Assembly (NCBI RefSeq): GCF_007744675.1
Contig: NZ_CP036269.1
Coordinates: forward strand, 1,441,501 to 1,505,500
From: Gimesia alba
GTDB lineage: Bacteria; Planctomycetota; Planctomycetia; Planctomycetales; Planctomycetaceae
Length of the DNA: 64,000 nucleotides
Direction: 5' to 3'
Each line of letters begins with the position of its first letter. The first letter of the stretch is position 1. The position numbers were made by a program, and so were the translations under genes. Positions 1 through 10,289 of this stretch are shown piece after piece. The notes beneath the pieces were generated by a model that was not told the origin of the DNA, made no database searches, and was given only the letters and a program-made list of their open reading frames with translations.

Positions 1-172
1 TTCGGTGCCCCTGATCTCTGTATGATAAGGGTAACTCTATTGGTAGCAAGCAGATAGTCGAAGGGTTGATTTGAGTGAGTCGAACCAATCGACGCGATTT
101 CAACGAGATTCTAGGGATCGAACTGTTTCCAGGGCGCTTTGATATCAGATGTATCAGAGCTGCAGGGTGAAT
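1..172. other. Left-edge non-coding segment
   Basis: No gene that I can support lies between the window edge and the stop codon of the first gene. Short open frames here continue antisense into that gene and look like shadows. Operon A may continue beyond the left edge, but no coding start is visible. Confidence 0.5.
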
Positions 173-1213
173 TCAGCGTTGATAGATGGGCAGATACTGG
201 TATTCGACGGCGAGTGCGAGGACAGCCAGCGTGGTGGCATAAACTTTGCCGGCTTCTTTTTCGCTGCCTTTGTTCGCCAGCCAGCTGCCATCATGTTTTT
301 GCATTTCCAGCAACTGGGGCACGATCGTGGCGCGGGTCTTTTTCCAGTATTCGCCCCCCATCTGAAACATGCCAACACTGCAGTAGTAAGCGCCATAAAA
401 ATAATAGAATTCATCCGGATGCAACGGGCGCTGTACGAGATAATCACCCGCTTGCAAGGCATCTTGGGTATGATGTTTCCCGCAAATTTCCAGAGCGAGA
501 ATACCCGTACCGGTTCGCGTGGCACTGGGGGCTCCGCCGGGTTGATAAGCAAACCCGATATTGTTACGGCCGCGACAGTGCCGCACATAGGCGACTGCTT
601 TATCGATATGGTCGGCGGAAATATCACAGCCGATATTTTTTGCAGCACGCAGCGCTAATAATTGCCAGCCGGTGACACTGAGGTCACTGTCTTTGCTGGT
701 CTGAGTGTAACGCCAACCGCCGATGTTTCTTTTATCTTTGGAAACATCCTGTGCAGACACAATCAACTTAATAGCACGTTCCAGAACCTGGCGGCACTTT
801 TTTTCACGTTCCCCGGTGAGCATTCCCGCAACTTCCGCCAGCATCAGAGTACTGATGCCGTGGCTATACATGGGCCCGTGACTTTTATGATGCACGACTA
901 ACCCATTGTCGAGTTGATGTGCCAGTACCCAGTCGATGCCTTTGTTAATCTGATCACCGTAAGGACCTTCCTCCGGAACATAACCGGCGGCCATGAAGGC
1001 CATAATGGCCAGCGAAGTTGCAGCCGTCGATTCTCCATAAGAGTTAAATGACCAGGCGCCAGAAGGCTGTTGAGATTTCGATAAGAACTGCACGGCCCGT
1101 TGAATGCTTGCGTCGAGCTGTTTTTTTTGTTGATCCACTCCCTGCGCCCGGCAAACTGCGGTCATTTGCAGAGAGGATCCCAAAAGCAGTAATACGGTCA
1201 ACCAGCGCGACAT
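173..1213 (-). CDS. Secreted prenyltransferase/squalene-cyclase repeat protein
   Basis: A 346-residue exported protein. Residues 1-24 form a signal peptide with a Leu-rich core ending CRAQ. The rest is an alpha-toroid of repeats in which a QxxxGxW/GGW strand motif is followed by a TxxAL/TGWQLLAL helix, as at residues 43-50 (QQPSGAW), about 165-190 (IGGWRY, then TGWQLLALRAA) and 303-330 (MQKHDGSW, then ATTLAVLALA). This pattern belongs to the prenyltransferase/squalene-hopene-cyclase repeat superfamily. The DxDD acid motif of true cyclases and the CxEQ thioester of alpha-2-macroglobulins are both absent, so a scaffold or glycan-binding role is more likely than terpene cyclisation (inference). 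It is the last visible gene of operon A, 35 bp after the 1335-aa gene and on the same strand. The family call is firm; the function is unknown. Confidence 0.8.
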   Translation of the reverse strand: MSRWLTVLLLLGSSLQMTAVCRAQGVDQQKKQLDASIQRAVQFLSKSQQPSGAWSFNSYGESTAATSLAIMAFMAAGYVPEEGPYGDQINKGIDWVLAHQLDNGLVVHHKSHGPMYSHGISTLMLAEVAGMLTGEREKKCRQVLERAIKLIVSAQDVSKDKRNIGGWRYTQTSKDSDLSVTGWQLLALRAAKNIGCDISADHIDKAVAYVRHCRGRNNIGFAYQPGGAPSATRTGTGILALEICGKHHTQDALQAGDYLVQRPLHPDEFYYFYGAYYCSVGMFQMGGEYWKKTRATIVPQLLEMQKHDGSWLANKGSEKEAGKVYATTLAVLALAVEYQYLPIYQR

Positions 1214-1248
1214 CGGTATGTTCCTCTAGTTCAAAACACAAAACATTC

Positions 1249-4200
1249 TTACTTGCTGTCGGATTTGGATTTGGCGATTGCTTCAAAATAATGTTTGATC
1301 AAACGGGCATACTCCGGATCGGTTCGACTACGAGAGCCCTGCAGAATTTCCGTGTCGAGATGACCGGGAAGTTCGCCCCAGTTACGATTTGACATCGCCA
1401 TCAGTTTGGTTTTGAGTTGGGTAAAGTCCACACTGGTTTTAGCGCCACCTCCCTCGCTTTCGCCTTGCCCTTTGCCTGGAGCCATATTTTTAGAAGCGGT
1501 CTGCGACTGTTGTCCTTTACCAGGATCGGAACCCTGTTGGGCTTTCGATTTCAATTCGGTAGCTGCTTGTGAAAGTGATTCTGCGGCCCGTTTAAGCGCT
1601 TCGGCTGCTTCTTTGGAAGCGGACGGTTTTCCTTTCTCTGACTGCTGGCTCTGGTTTTGGGAATTCTCGGAAACCTGCTGTTCACTGGATTGTGAATCGT
1701 CGCCGGGTTCTGCTTTCGCCTGGCTGTTCTGGTCTTGCCCTTGGGAACCGTCTTGTTTCTGGTCAGCCGCTTTTGCCTGTTTCGGATCGGAATTTCCTTC
1801 GGAAGGAGCGGCCTGTTTTTTCTGGGCCATGTTTTGATCGCCGGCGTTTTTGAATTCGGGAGTCTGTTCCAACTGCTTCTGTGCATTGCGCAGCTGTCTA
1901 GCAGCATCGGTAACCTGATCGCCTACTTTTTCAGGAACAGGCGATTCTTTCTGAAATTCTCTTTTTGCATGTTGTGCTTTGCGGGCGGCGTCCTGAAGTG
2001 CCTGGGCTGCCTGTTGCGCCTGTTCGGCAGCCTGAGCCAGGTTTTCCTCTGAGAGTCCTTCGACTGCTTTCTGCATTGCCTGACCGGCTTTGGCTGTTTT
2101 TTCCTGCGTTCGTTCAGCCTGTTGACTCTCTTTTTTCAGACCGATCGGATCGGTTTCCAGTTTTTCGGATGTTTCGGCCAACTGTTGGGTCAATGCCTGG
2201 GTCTGTCGCGCAAGGCCTTCCTGTGAATTCTTCAAGGCTTCCTGCCGCATTTCTTCAGAGTTAGAAGCCTGCGCCAGTTTCCCTGCCAGGTCCTGTTGCA
2301 GATTTGCCATTTGTTCGGCTTGCTCCAGAAAGGCATCGCGTTCTGTCGGTTCTTCTTTTTTGGACTGATGAGCTTGCTTCATCGCTTCGGCCATTTTTGC
2401 TGCGCGGTTAGCAGCCTGGCTTGCTTCATGCAGCTGACCGGCATTCGCGGCCTGCTGTGCTTTGATCGCTTCTTCTGCCAGTTGAGTGGCTTTGCGGGTT
2501 GGCTCTGACTCGGGACCAAATTGTTGTGCTGTTTCTAGAGCAAGATTCGCTGCCGCCTGGGCCAGCATCTGCTGCTGTTTTTGTAAATTGCTTACGGATT
2601 CCGTTTTCGCCCGTGATGGTTCACCACTCATGTTAGCTTCGGCCGGTTGGGCGTTGGCCGCTGGTTCTGCATTGGCGGCATTTGAGGCGGCTGTCTGTGG
2701 TTCGTTCCCGTTGGCAGCCGGCGGTGAAGCTTGCCCGGAAGGCGTCGCTTCTTGTGGGGCCGCCTGTTGTTGGGGGGCAGCGGCATCTGGCCGGCTCGCT
2801 GCGACCGGCGCCTGCTGCTGAATCGCTTCAGCCAGCTGTTGTTGGGGTTCAACCAGCTGTGAGGTTTGATTAACCAGTGAATCGAGTTGTTTTAGCTGAT
2901 GATTACGAGCAGCGTCGACCAGCTCTGGACGGCGTTCCAGTAACTTGTCCAGATCCTTCGCGAGACTGGATTGGCGGTGTTTCAGTTCCGCTTGCAGATT
3001 CGCCAACTCCTTTTCCATTTCCGGTGTCAGCTTCTGGTGAGGCTGATCCTGCTGTTGTTCTGGTGATGGAGGATTTTGCTCATTTTTTTCTCCCGCCTGC
3101 GGCTGCGGTTGCTTGTTGTCTGATTTGGCCTGTGGCTGCTGAGTGGCGGACTCCAGTTTATCGTTGAATGCCAGCAGGTCATCGGCGAGATGATCGGTCT
3201 CCTCAGCAAGTCGATTCAAATTCAGTAAATCATTTTCCAGTTCCACCAGCTTTTCATACTGTTGGACAAGGTCTCCGAGTTTTTTCTCGGTCGCGGTCAT
3301 AGCTGGGGGGACCGGTTTCAGGTCATCTTTTGCCTGTTTGACGGTTTCTGAACCAGCTGCAGATTTCAATGTGTCATGATTTTTCACGAAATCGGTTCGT
3401 GCGACAGACTGGGTCTGTGCCGCCAGTTTTTGATACAAGGGGAGTTGCAGAAATTCATTCGCCACGTTTTCCAGTTGCTGGGCGAGCTTGCGTTCCTCTT
3501 GTGTCATTTTTTGCAGTTCAATCTGATCTCCAGCAGCAAGTTGATCCTGCTCTTTTAATTTTTTCAGATCGGCAATCTTTTGATCCACGTTCTGCTGATG
3601 CTCTTTGTAATCCTGTTGAATTTTTCTCAGCTCATCACGTAACTTTTGCTGGCGGGAAATGACGCCTGCTGATAGCTGCTCTTCCGCGTTTTTATCAATT
3701 CCGAACACACGGGGCGTCGACCAGACCTCATTGGGAGAGGGAATCTCGCGGTTGTCGACGGCCCGAACGCGGTAGGTGAAAATATCAGCCTGCTGTGCCT
3801 GCAGATCCGCAAGCGGAATTTTGAATTCATAAGCCACGGCAGAGCTGCCCAGCAATTCTGCGGGAACTTTGGTAATGGTTTCTTTTTCATCCAGCTTTTT
3901 GACATGAATTTCGAGTGCTTCGACAGAAAAATCATCAATGACTTTGACGGGGACCGTCAGGCTTTCATCCGGTTTGAAGAACTCCGGCTGGTCGTAGATC
4001 GAAAGTTCAATTTCCGGTGCGCGGTCAAGCACGACTTTGACCAGATGCTCTGATGTCTGTGTTTTCAGGTTTCCTTCTTTGCCTGTTAGCGCAATATGAA
4101 ACAAAAAGCTCTTTTTGTGGACCGGCAATTCCAGTTGGGCGGTCAACAGATCGTCGCTCAATACAAACTCTTTCTGCTCAACCGGGGGATGCTCTTCTGG

Positions 4201-5256
4201 ATTCGCGCCGGATGTATAAAGCTGGTATCGCAGTGATGCTTCTGTGACAGGGCGGTCAAAGCTCAGATTGAAAGAGAGCTGGCTCTGTTCCAGGACTCTG
4301 ATTTCACTGGGAAGAACCGTTAATTCCTGCTGTTTCGTTTGTGTGTAATCGGGGGGGACGATGCTGAGTTGTGTGTCGGTAATAGACGGTGGCTCTGCGA
4401 TCTGGATTGCATATTGTTTGCTGCGGCTGCGATCAGTCGTGATCTGATACTGGAATCCCGTCAGTAGACGTGAGAATTGAGTCAGGTAATGGCCAGCTTC
4501 CTGATCCAGATCCATCCGTCGCGAAAAATGTTCCCCCTTGGCATCTTCCCATTCAATCCAGACTTCATCGATCGTCCCGGGTTGTTTGGTGTGCCAGTGC
4601 GGGATTGCGATAATTTGCAGATCTTCACCGCGGGCAACCGTTTCATCGCCGGGTTGTACGTCAAAGTACAGTGAACTGACTGTCGCGAAATTTCCCCAGG
4701 GAATGACACTTCGCGATAGCAAGAGACGATAAGCGTCAGGCCAGATCAACAGCGGCGTCAAAAAAATCAAGAGAGCGATGCCCGCACTCATAATAAAGCG
4801 CATCGCGCGATCAGAGGGGACTGTGTCAGAAATATTAAACGTCGTCAGCGAAGCAATCGTTTCTTTGGCCAGGCGTTCTCGCATGACGACCGAGCTAGAT
4901 TCATTTTGTGCGGTGGATAATTCCAGTACCGATGTCAGCCGTTCGTTCAGAGCAGACTGCGATTCTTCCACAATCGCAGCTAATTCTACCGGCGTTCTTT
5001 TATGAAAGACGCGACGCAGCATCGCAAACCAGATACAAGCGACGAGTACCGTGACAGAAAACGAACTCAATACAATCCGCGCCTTCGTGCCCAGAGAAAA
5101 CAGAAAGTCCAGACTGATCTGCATCGTGACCAGACAGATCAGAACGAGTACAATGAAACCCATGCCTCGAAGCAGAGCCAGAGAGCGGATTCTACGATCA
5201 AGCTGGTTCAACTGACGTTTCAGTTCATTAACAAAATGATCTAACTGCCCATCCAT
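1249..5256 (-). CDS. Giant DUF4175-like membrane protein with Q/A-rich coiled coil
   Basis: A 1335-residue protein. Two membrane helices lie near residues 32-53 and 60-80 and a third near 153-175. A beta-rich region, probably periplasmic, covers about 180-510. Then come roughly 750 residues of charged and Q/A-rich coiled coil with very low complexity at about 700-900 and 1150-1270. The C-terminus has a WGELP motif near residue 1291 and a Tyr-x3-Ile-x2-Tyr-Phe motif near the end. The segment after the second helix (LAAIVEE...LNERLTSVLEL) resembles the same segment in the 826-aa protein at 53637-56117, so the membrane part is a paralogue. The C-terminal motif recurs in the 378-aa protein at 50491-51627. 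The protein therefore looks like one polypeptide carrying what operon B encodes as separate genes. It sits 131 bp downstream of the VWA/GATase gene. The reaction or role is unknown; an envelope scaffold is my inference. Confidence 0.75.
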   Translation of the reverse strand: MDGQLDHFVNELKRQLNQLDRRIRSLALLRGMGFIVLVLICLVTMQISLDFLFSLGTKARIVLSSFSVTVLVACIWFAMLRRVFHKRTPVELAAIVEESQSALNERLTSVLELSTAQNESSSVVMRERLAKETIASLTTFNISDTVPSDRAMRFIMSAGIALLIFLTPLLIWPDAYRLLLSRSVIPWGNFATVSSLYFDVQPGDETVARGEDLQIIAIPHWHTKQPGTIDEVWIEWEDAKGEHFSRRMDLDQEAGHYLTQFSRLLTGFQYQITTDRSRSKQYAIQIAEPPSITDTQLSIVPPDYTQTKQQELTVLPSEIRVLEQSQLSFNLSFDRPVTEASLRYQLYTSGANPEEHPPVEQKEFVLSDDLLTAQLELPVHKKSFLFHIALTGKEGNLKTQTSEHLVKVVLDRAPEIELSIYDQPEFFKPDESLTVPVKVIDDFSVEALEIHVKKLDEKETITKVPAELLGSSAVAYEFKIPLADLQAQQADIFTYRVRAVDNREIPSPNEVWSTPRVFGIDKNAEEQLSAGVISRQQKLRDELRKIQQDYKEHQQNVDQKIADLKKLKEQDQLAAGDQIELQKMTQEERKLAQQLENVANEFLQLPLYQKLAAQTQSVARTDFVKNHDTLKSAAGSETVKQAKDDLKPVPPAMTATEKKLGDLVQQYEKLVELENDLLNLNRLAEETDHLADDLLAFNDKLESATQQPQAKSDNKQPQPQAGEKNEQNPPSPEQQQDQPHQKLTPEMEKELANLQAELKHRQSSLAKDLDKLLERRPELVDAARNHQLKQLDSLVNQTSQLVEPQQQLAEAIQQQAPVAASRPDAAAPQQQAAPQEATPSGQASPPAANGNEPQTAASNAANAEPAANAQPAEANMSGEPSRAKTESVSNLQKQQQMLAQAAANLALETAQQFGPESEPTRKATQLAEEAIKAQQAANAGQLHEASQAANRAAKMAEAMKQAHQSKKEEPTERDAFLEQAEQMANLQQDLAGKLAQASNSEEMRQEALKNSQEGLARQTQALTQQLAETSEKLETDPIGLKKESQQAERTQEKTAKAGQAMQKAVEGLSEENLAQAAEQAQQAAQALQDAARKAQHAKREFQKESPVPEKVGDQVTDAARQLRNAQKQLEQTPEFKNAGDQNMAQKKQAAPSEGNSDPKQAKAADQKQDGSQGQDQNSQAKAEPGDDSQSSEQQVSENSQNQSQQSEKGKPSASKEAAEALKRAAESLSQAATELKSKAQQGSDPGKGQQSQTASKNMAPGKGQGESEGGGAKTSVDFTQLKTKLMAMSNRNWGELPGHLDTEILQGSRSRTDPEYARLIKHYFEAIAKSKSDSK

Positions 5257-5387
5257 AGTTTGTCTCAGCAGAAATGGTGGTTGAATGATTTTGAGGCGAA
5301 CGGCCCTTGCAGACCGGGTACCCTAATATTGTAACAAGATCTGGTGCGAAATCGTGCTGAAAAAGCCGTTTGAGGCCTAAAATCTTG

Positions 5388-7931
5388 TCAAGGCAATCCA
5401 TTCAGTTTGCGAATCGCCCATTCTACCGTGAGAATACCCATGATCAGCGTCAGAATCAGCCAGTGATCCCATAGTGAAATTTCATCCTGATTCGTCGTTT
5501 CCTGGCTTAAATTGGGTAATAATTCCAGCAGTTGATCGATTGTCCCGGGCGTCAGCATTTTTCCACCACTGGATTCTGCCATTTCCGAGAGCAACTGCGG
5601 GTTCGATGTCAAATTGCCCAATTCAATCGTTTTAATTTCATGGACGAACAGGGGGGTCGTGATCTCTTTTCCTTCCGCGACTTCAGGCGACGTGATCAGC
5701 TTGAGCTGGTATTCCCCGGCGGGAAGTGAGGGTAGATTTGCTTCCTGGATGGTCGGCTGGTTCTTTTGTCGGTTGAGATCAAATGAAGCAATGATTTTGT
5801 CCGGCTCGGCTGCAGAGGAAATGGTCACACTGGATTTCACGTCCGGGAATCGGTCCAGGTATTCCTGAGTCCAACGAGCCGTCGCGGTAGTGATTTCTCC
5901 GGCATCAATGTCCGTCTTACTCAGACTGAATTTGACAAATTCATTGCCAGCAGACGCTTTGTTCCGAGCAGCCCAGCGTGCCAGTTGACCCCAGAAGCGG
6001 TGATGATATCGGTCTCCCACTCGATACCGCCAGCGCCAGGTACTGTCGATCCCAATCCAGATTACTTTCCCGGAACCATATTGACGCTGGATGATTACCC
6101 CATCTTTTTCTTCATCAAGTGGCGCATTAAAAGGAGAAATGCCATAGGCTAATACGGAAGCACCCGGTTTCAGTTCCCCTTGCAGGAACCAGAGGTGCCC
6201 CGGAAGTTGTTTCCAGATATCACGGTTGGTTTCCGGATTCACATCAAACTGGAACAGCGGTTCCGCTTCTCCCTCCGGTGTCAGTTGCAGCCGCATTCCT
6301 CGCTCAGCGGGAGGGACTTTGAAATTTGCCTGATTCCAGTCAACCACTTTCAGATTTTCGAGTGGCAACAGTTCATTCAGAATTTCCGATTGGTGTCCCA
6401 GAGGCAGATATTTTTTTCCCGCCAGTAATACAAGAGTTCCTCCCTGATCGGCGACGAACGTTTGGATGTGCTCCCAGTTTTCCAGGTGTTCGGGTGAAAC
6501 ATCGCCGATGATGATCAGATCTTTGTCTGCGAAGGGATGGGTTTTCTCTTCCAGGTTCGGCTGTTCGTTTTCAGGCTGGGTTTTAATCAATAATTGATTC
6601 GGGAAAAACGGCTGCGGGAGGAGGCCCATGTAGGGTTGTTCAAACAGGACCTGCTGCAGGTCGATTCGTTTGTCACGTTCGAGAGCGTTATGCAGAAAGC
6701 GGAATTCCCAGCGTGCTGTCTCTTCGACCAGCAATACGTGCGATTTATCATCCACAATATTGATCGCGAAGCTTTTTTCGTTGTTGTCGTCACGTGTCTC
6801 GCCCGGCAGGAGGTTTGTTTCGACTGTGTATTCCTGTCTTCCCAGTTTTTCGGAGTCGAGTTCAAATTCAAGCAATTTGCTGATGCCCCGGGACTTAAAA
6901 TTTTTCACAGCGACTTCGCGATCATTCTGTTTTAAGACCACGCGTATTTCCTGACCGTCGTAACCGCTGGTGCCAATCCGGGCTTTGAGTAACGGTTTGT
7001 CGTCTTTGAAAGCGGTTTGAGGATAATCGAGGGCGGCAACTGAAATATCTTTCGGTTGATGAGAAGATCCCAGAATTACAGGATAAACCGGCACCTGCAT
7101 TTGTCCCAGTTGCTCCGCCGTGGAGACCGGGTTGAGTTGGCTGTTGTCGCGGCCATCAGTCAACAGGATGTAGCCGGAGACCGGCGAAGCACCGGATTCG
7201 GCACTGCCGGAGGAGGCTTTGAGCGCCTGCGAGAGGTTGGACAAGCCCATATGAACCTGATCCGGGACCTGATCGAGCCCCGATTCCAGTGTGGTTTTCT
7301 CTGCGGAAACCGCATCACCGGCAAATAGAACGAGATCGACTTGTCCTCGCTGTTGTAGTTTCTCCAAAATTGGATTGGCTGGGTTCAATAACAGTTTTTG
7401 CGCGATTTCTTTACGGGATAGTTTGTCTATTTCCGCGAAAATTTCTTCGAGATTCTGTTTACGACTGGCCGCCAGTTGAGCTCTTTTTTCCGGATTGGCT
7501 GTTTCACTTTCGTCGACCCACGGGGGGTCCTGTTTTAAAGAGTACGCATTTTCCCAGCGGTCCAGGCGGTCATCGATCTGATCGTTGCCGATTATTTTCA
7601 ACGCCCGCGCCAGTTGCAGTTTTTCCAGATCACTGGCATGGCGATCCTGGGTATTCATACTGTCGGAAACATCCACGGCGACTACGAGGCGTCCCGTTTT
7701 TTCCGTATTGAAGGACCAGGTTAAAACTGGTTCCAGGAACGTAAGCAGAATGAAAATGAGTGTCATCACGCGCAGAGCAATCAGTATATTTCCCACTTTA
7801 GGCGCAACCAGGCGTCTTTCGTAACGAAAGAGCAGGATGATGGTGACCAGCGCCAGCACGACGGCACAGACGCTGACAATCGTCCATCCGCTCAATTCAA
7901 AACTGTTAAACTGGAAGTGCCGTTCACTCAT
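5388..7931 (-). CDS. VWA/GATase-fold membrane protein (operon A copy)
   Basis: An 847-residue membrane protein. Helices at about 16-35 and 48-72 precede a von Willebrand factor A domain whose MIDAS motif DxSxS is D87, S89, S91 (DVSDSM). A second VWA landmark, LLTDGRDNS, follows. A class-I glutamine-amidotransferase-like fold comes later: the stretch DLIIIGDV...GGTLVLLAGKK has the layout but no catalytic Cys. One helix closes the protein and ends in EWAIRKL. The 818-aa protein at 56182-58638 has the same plan and an equivalent ending, EWLTRKL, so the two are paralogues. The gene lies 13 bp after the BatA-like gene. Proteins of this type are found in planctomycete and Bacteroidetes VWA operons; the metal-binding VWA probably mediates protein contacts in the periplasm (inference). 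Confidence 0.82.
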   Translation of the reverse strand: MSERHFQFNSFELSGWTIVSVCAVVLALVTIILLFRYERRLVAPKVGNILIALRVMTLIFILLTFLEPVLTWSFNTEKTGRLVVAVDVSDSMNTQDRHASDLEKLQLARALKIIGNDQIDDRLDRWENAYSLKQDPPWVDESETANPEKRAQLAASRKQNLEEIFAEIDKLSRKEIAQKLLLNPANPILEKLQQRGQVDLVLFAGDAVSAEKTTLESGLDQVPDQVHMGLSNLSQALKASSGSAESGASPVSGYILLTDGRDNSQLNPVSTAEQLGQMQVPVYPVILGSSHQPKDISVAALDYPQTAFKDDKPLLKARIGTSGYDGQEIRVVLKQNDREVAVKNFKSRGISKLLEFELDSEKLGRQEYTVETNLLPGETRDDNNEKSFAINIVDDKSHVLLVEETARWEFRFLHNALERDKRIDLQQVLFEQPYMGLLPQPFFPNQLLIKTQPENEQPNLEEKTHPFADKDLIIIGDVSPEHLENWEHIQTFVADQGGTLVLLAGKKYLPLGHQSEILNELLPLENLKVVDWNQANFKVPPAERGMRLQLTPEGEAEPLFQFDVNPETNRDIWKQLPGHLWFLQGELKPGASVLAYGISPFNAPLDEEKDGVIIQRQYGSGKVIWIGIDSTWRWRYRVGDRYHHRFWGQLARWAARNKASAGNEFVKFSLSKTDIDAGEITTATARWTQEYLDRFPDVKSSVTISSAAEPDKIIASFDLNRQKNQPTIQEANLPSLPAGEYQLKLITSPEVAEGKEITTPLFVHEIKTIELGNLTSNPQLLSEMAESSGGKMLTPGTIDQLLELLPNLSQETTNQDEISLWDHWLILTLIMGILTVEWAIRKLNGLP

Positions 7932-7944
7932 GTCAGCATGGATC

Positions 7945-10218
7945 TTAAATAGTAGAATCGGGGTGATTATGATCAGCGAGGGTGGCGTGCCCGCCTTGTA
8001 CCAGTCGCCTTGTCAGAAATAGCTCTCCCACCATTAGCAGCAGGAAGATCAATAACAGAACTCTCCAGAATTCCGTTTCCGAGACATCCGAAAACATCGC
8101 CTGTTTCAGTTCATCGAGTGTCTTAAAAAATGTCAAATGATAATCGTCGCTCAATGTTTTCTGTTGTGCTTCGGTGAGAGGCGTTAAGTCTGATTCACTG
8201 CGGTCAAAGTTGACGACAAATCGATCTGCTTTCAGTTCGGTTTCTACGCCCTGTTTGGGATTCAGCGCATACACGCCGGGCAGCGATGTATTTGGTGATT
8301 GAAACGTTGCCCCGTTTGCAGAAGAATCGATTGTACCTGCGACCGGGTTGTTGTTCGGATCGAGAAATTCGAGTTGGTCGATCGTCGTCTTGGCTGGTAC
8401 CGGGACGACGATGGGTTCGTCGGTATTGATATTTCGGAACACGCGTCCCGCAGAAAGTTCAAATATGGCTTCGTGCAGAAAGGGGACATAATCCGGTTTG
8501 GTCGGCAGATTATTCCAGTCGGCATCAATTGATGACGTCAGCAGCATGACTCGGCCACGTTCGTGATTCATTAAGAACATCAGTGGTTTGTTATTACTCA
8601 GTTCGGCAATTTTGACAGGCGTCGACTTCGGTTTGGCCTTCGATTCCTCTGTCTCATCGTCGGGAGGTTCAACAGCCTGGTCGAGAATTGAGACATCCCA
8701 CCAGTGGTTAAACCGGGCTGAAGTCAGGCCGCTGGCATATTCACCTCGAAAACGAGCGAGCCAGGGAGTTTGCAGGCTGTCGGAACTGATTTGAATCAGA
8801 TTGCCGAAGTCGATCCCCGGATTCGATTCGTGTGCTTTGAGTTTAACGGGGATCAAGCCCTCAGCGTGAAACAGCAGCTTTTGGTATTGCTCGGGATTGA
8901 TCTGATCACCGAGGGCAATCATCACGCCTCCCCCTTCGTGATTGACAAAATCAATCAGGTCACCCGCTTGTGTTTCGGTGAGGGCATCCACATTTGCCAG
9001 AATGACAACCGCCTGATTTTTTAAGATCTCTGCATTTAGCTGTTCTTTTTCAATGACAGTGGTCTGAATCCAGGGGGTGCGGTTTGTAGGTGCCATTAAC
9101 GCCAGATTGGTAAAAAAAACTTCGCTACGTGTCGGGTCAAAACTGGGTGTGCCATCGACCAGCAATACCGGCAGAGCGCTGGTTACATGTAAAGCCGCGT
9201 CAGATCGATCATCTCCCGGAAGCTGATCCGGGTCCAGTACAACACTAACGACGTGGGTTCCTTCGTCTTCAAAGCGATACTGGAACTCAATAGCGGCTTC
9301 GCCATGATTTTCAATTTTCACTGATTGTGTTTTTTCATTGATCCGCTGGCCATCGACTTCAAAATAGACAGGAGAGATCAACGTCGGTTCAGGGCCGTCG
9401 TAGCGGATGGTGGTCGCGATCTTCACAGGGAGATTTTTCACACAGACTTCACGGGAAGCCATTAATTTATCGACTCGTAAATTAGATTGGACTCCCTGAT
9501 TCTTTTCGCCCCCCACGTTGGTGGCCCACAAATCAATGGGGACCGCCGACTGCTGCAGCAGGTCATTCACCTGATCCCATAGAATGGTATCTTGTGGAGA
9601 CCAGCAGAAAGCCTGGTCGTCCGTGAGGACAATGATTTCGCGTTCCAGATTGGATGTTGTACTTAGAGTCTGAATGGCTTTGGAGACCGAGTTTGCCAGA
9701 TTGGATGAACCGGCCGGTGGTGGCAGTTGATTTAACTTTTCCCGTACCAGTTCAAACTGATGAGTGGGAGACTCGGTCACCAGCCGCGGTTGGTCACGGG
9801 CATCAATGATCGTAATGGTATCTCCCGAGTTCAGTTCTTCCATAAAACGGTGGATCCATTGAATGGCGGCAGAATGTGGCGTGGTCGCTTCTCCCTCCCA
9901 GCCCATGCTGTAGGAACCATCAATAATGAAGACTACGTCTCGGGATTGTGTGGAAATAAATTTCGATAAAAAACCGCCGGAAATCCAGGGGCGTGCCAGC
10001 GCAAATGTGATTAAAGCAATCAGTAGCATGCGAATGGCCAGCAGCAGCCAGCCTTCCAGGCGAATACGGCGCCGGGTCCGTCGTCCCAGTTGCAGAAACT
10101 GCATCGCTCCCCAGTGCACGATGTCGTAGCGTTTACGACTCAGTAAATGCACCAAGATGGGCAATGAAATCCCCAGCAAGCCGAGTAGCATCATCGGATT
10201 GAGGAAATCAAATGTCAT
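7945..10218 (-). CDS. BatA-like aerotolerance-family VWA protein (operon A copy)
   Basis: A 757-residue protein. It opens with the BatA N-terminal signature FLNPMMLLGLLGISLPILVH, then basic residues, a second helix and ALARPW, which is the layout of the aerotolerance-regulator N-terminal domain. A VWA domain follows with MIDAS residues D100, S102 and S104 (DGSYS). A GATase-like segment (VVILANVDALTETQ...GGGVMIALGD) and a C-terminal helix (about 725-748) complete it. I chose the ATG at 10218: an in-frame ATG at 10284 would add 22 residues unlike the family and would sit almost on a candidate -10 box at 10290-10295. An AGG lies about 6 bases before the chosen start. It is the first gene of operon A and is divergent from the FAD oxidoreductase. 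Its paralogue is the 755-aa protein at 58635-60902. Confidence 0.82.
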   Translation of the reverse strand: MTFDFLNPMMLLGLLGISLPILVHLLSRKRYDIVHWGAMQFLQLGRRTRRRIRLEGWLLLAIRMLLIALITFALARPWISGGFLSKFISTQSRDVVFIIDGSYSMGWEGEATTPHSAAIQWIHRFMEELNSGDTITIIDARDQPRLVTESPTHQFELVREKLNQLPPPAGSSNLANSVSKAIQTLSTTSNLEREIIVLTDDQAFCWSPQDTILWDQVNDLLQQSAVPIDLWATNVGGEKNQGVQSNLRVDKLMASREVCVKNLPVKIATTIRYDGPEPTLISPVYFEVDGQRINEKTQSVKIENHGEAAIEFQYRFEDEGTHVVSVVLDPDQLPGDDRSDAALHVTSALPVLLVDGTPSFDPTRSEVFFTNLALMAPTNRTPWIQTTVIEKEQLNAEILKNQAVVILANVDALTETQAGDLIDFVNHEGGGVMIALGDQINPEQYQKLLFHAEGLIPVKLKAHESNPGIDFGNLIQISSDSLQTPWLARFRGEYASGLTSARFNHWWDVSILDQAVEPPDDETEESKAKPKSTPVKIAELSNNKPLMFLMNHERGRVMLLTSSIDADWNNLPTKPDYVPFLHEAIFELSAGRVFRNINTDEPIVVPVPAKTTIDQLEFLDPNNNPVAGTIDSSANGATFQSPNTSLPGVYALNPKQGVETELKADRFVVNFDRSESDLTPLTEAQQKTLSDDYHLTFFKTLDELKQAMFSDVSETEFWRVLLLIFLLLMVGELFLTRRLVQGGHATLADHNHPDSTI

Positions 10219-10289
10219 GAATGCCTGCTGTGTCTGGGGGATGAACGGGGAACGGATACAAGGAGTGTTTCTAAAAAGGAACACCCATA

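Noticed and set aside
1406-2821. Several plus-strand frames opposite the 1335-aa gene
   Set aside because: They are Cys/Ser/Leu-rich antisense shadows of Gln/Ala-rich coiled-coil sequence and do not continue as one gene.
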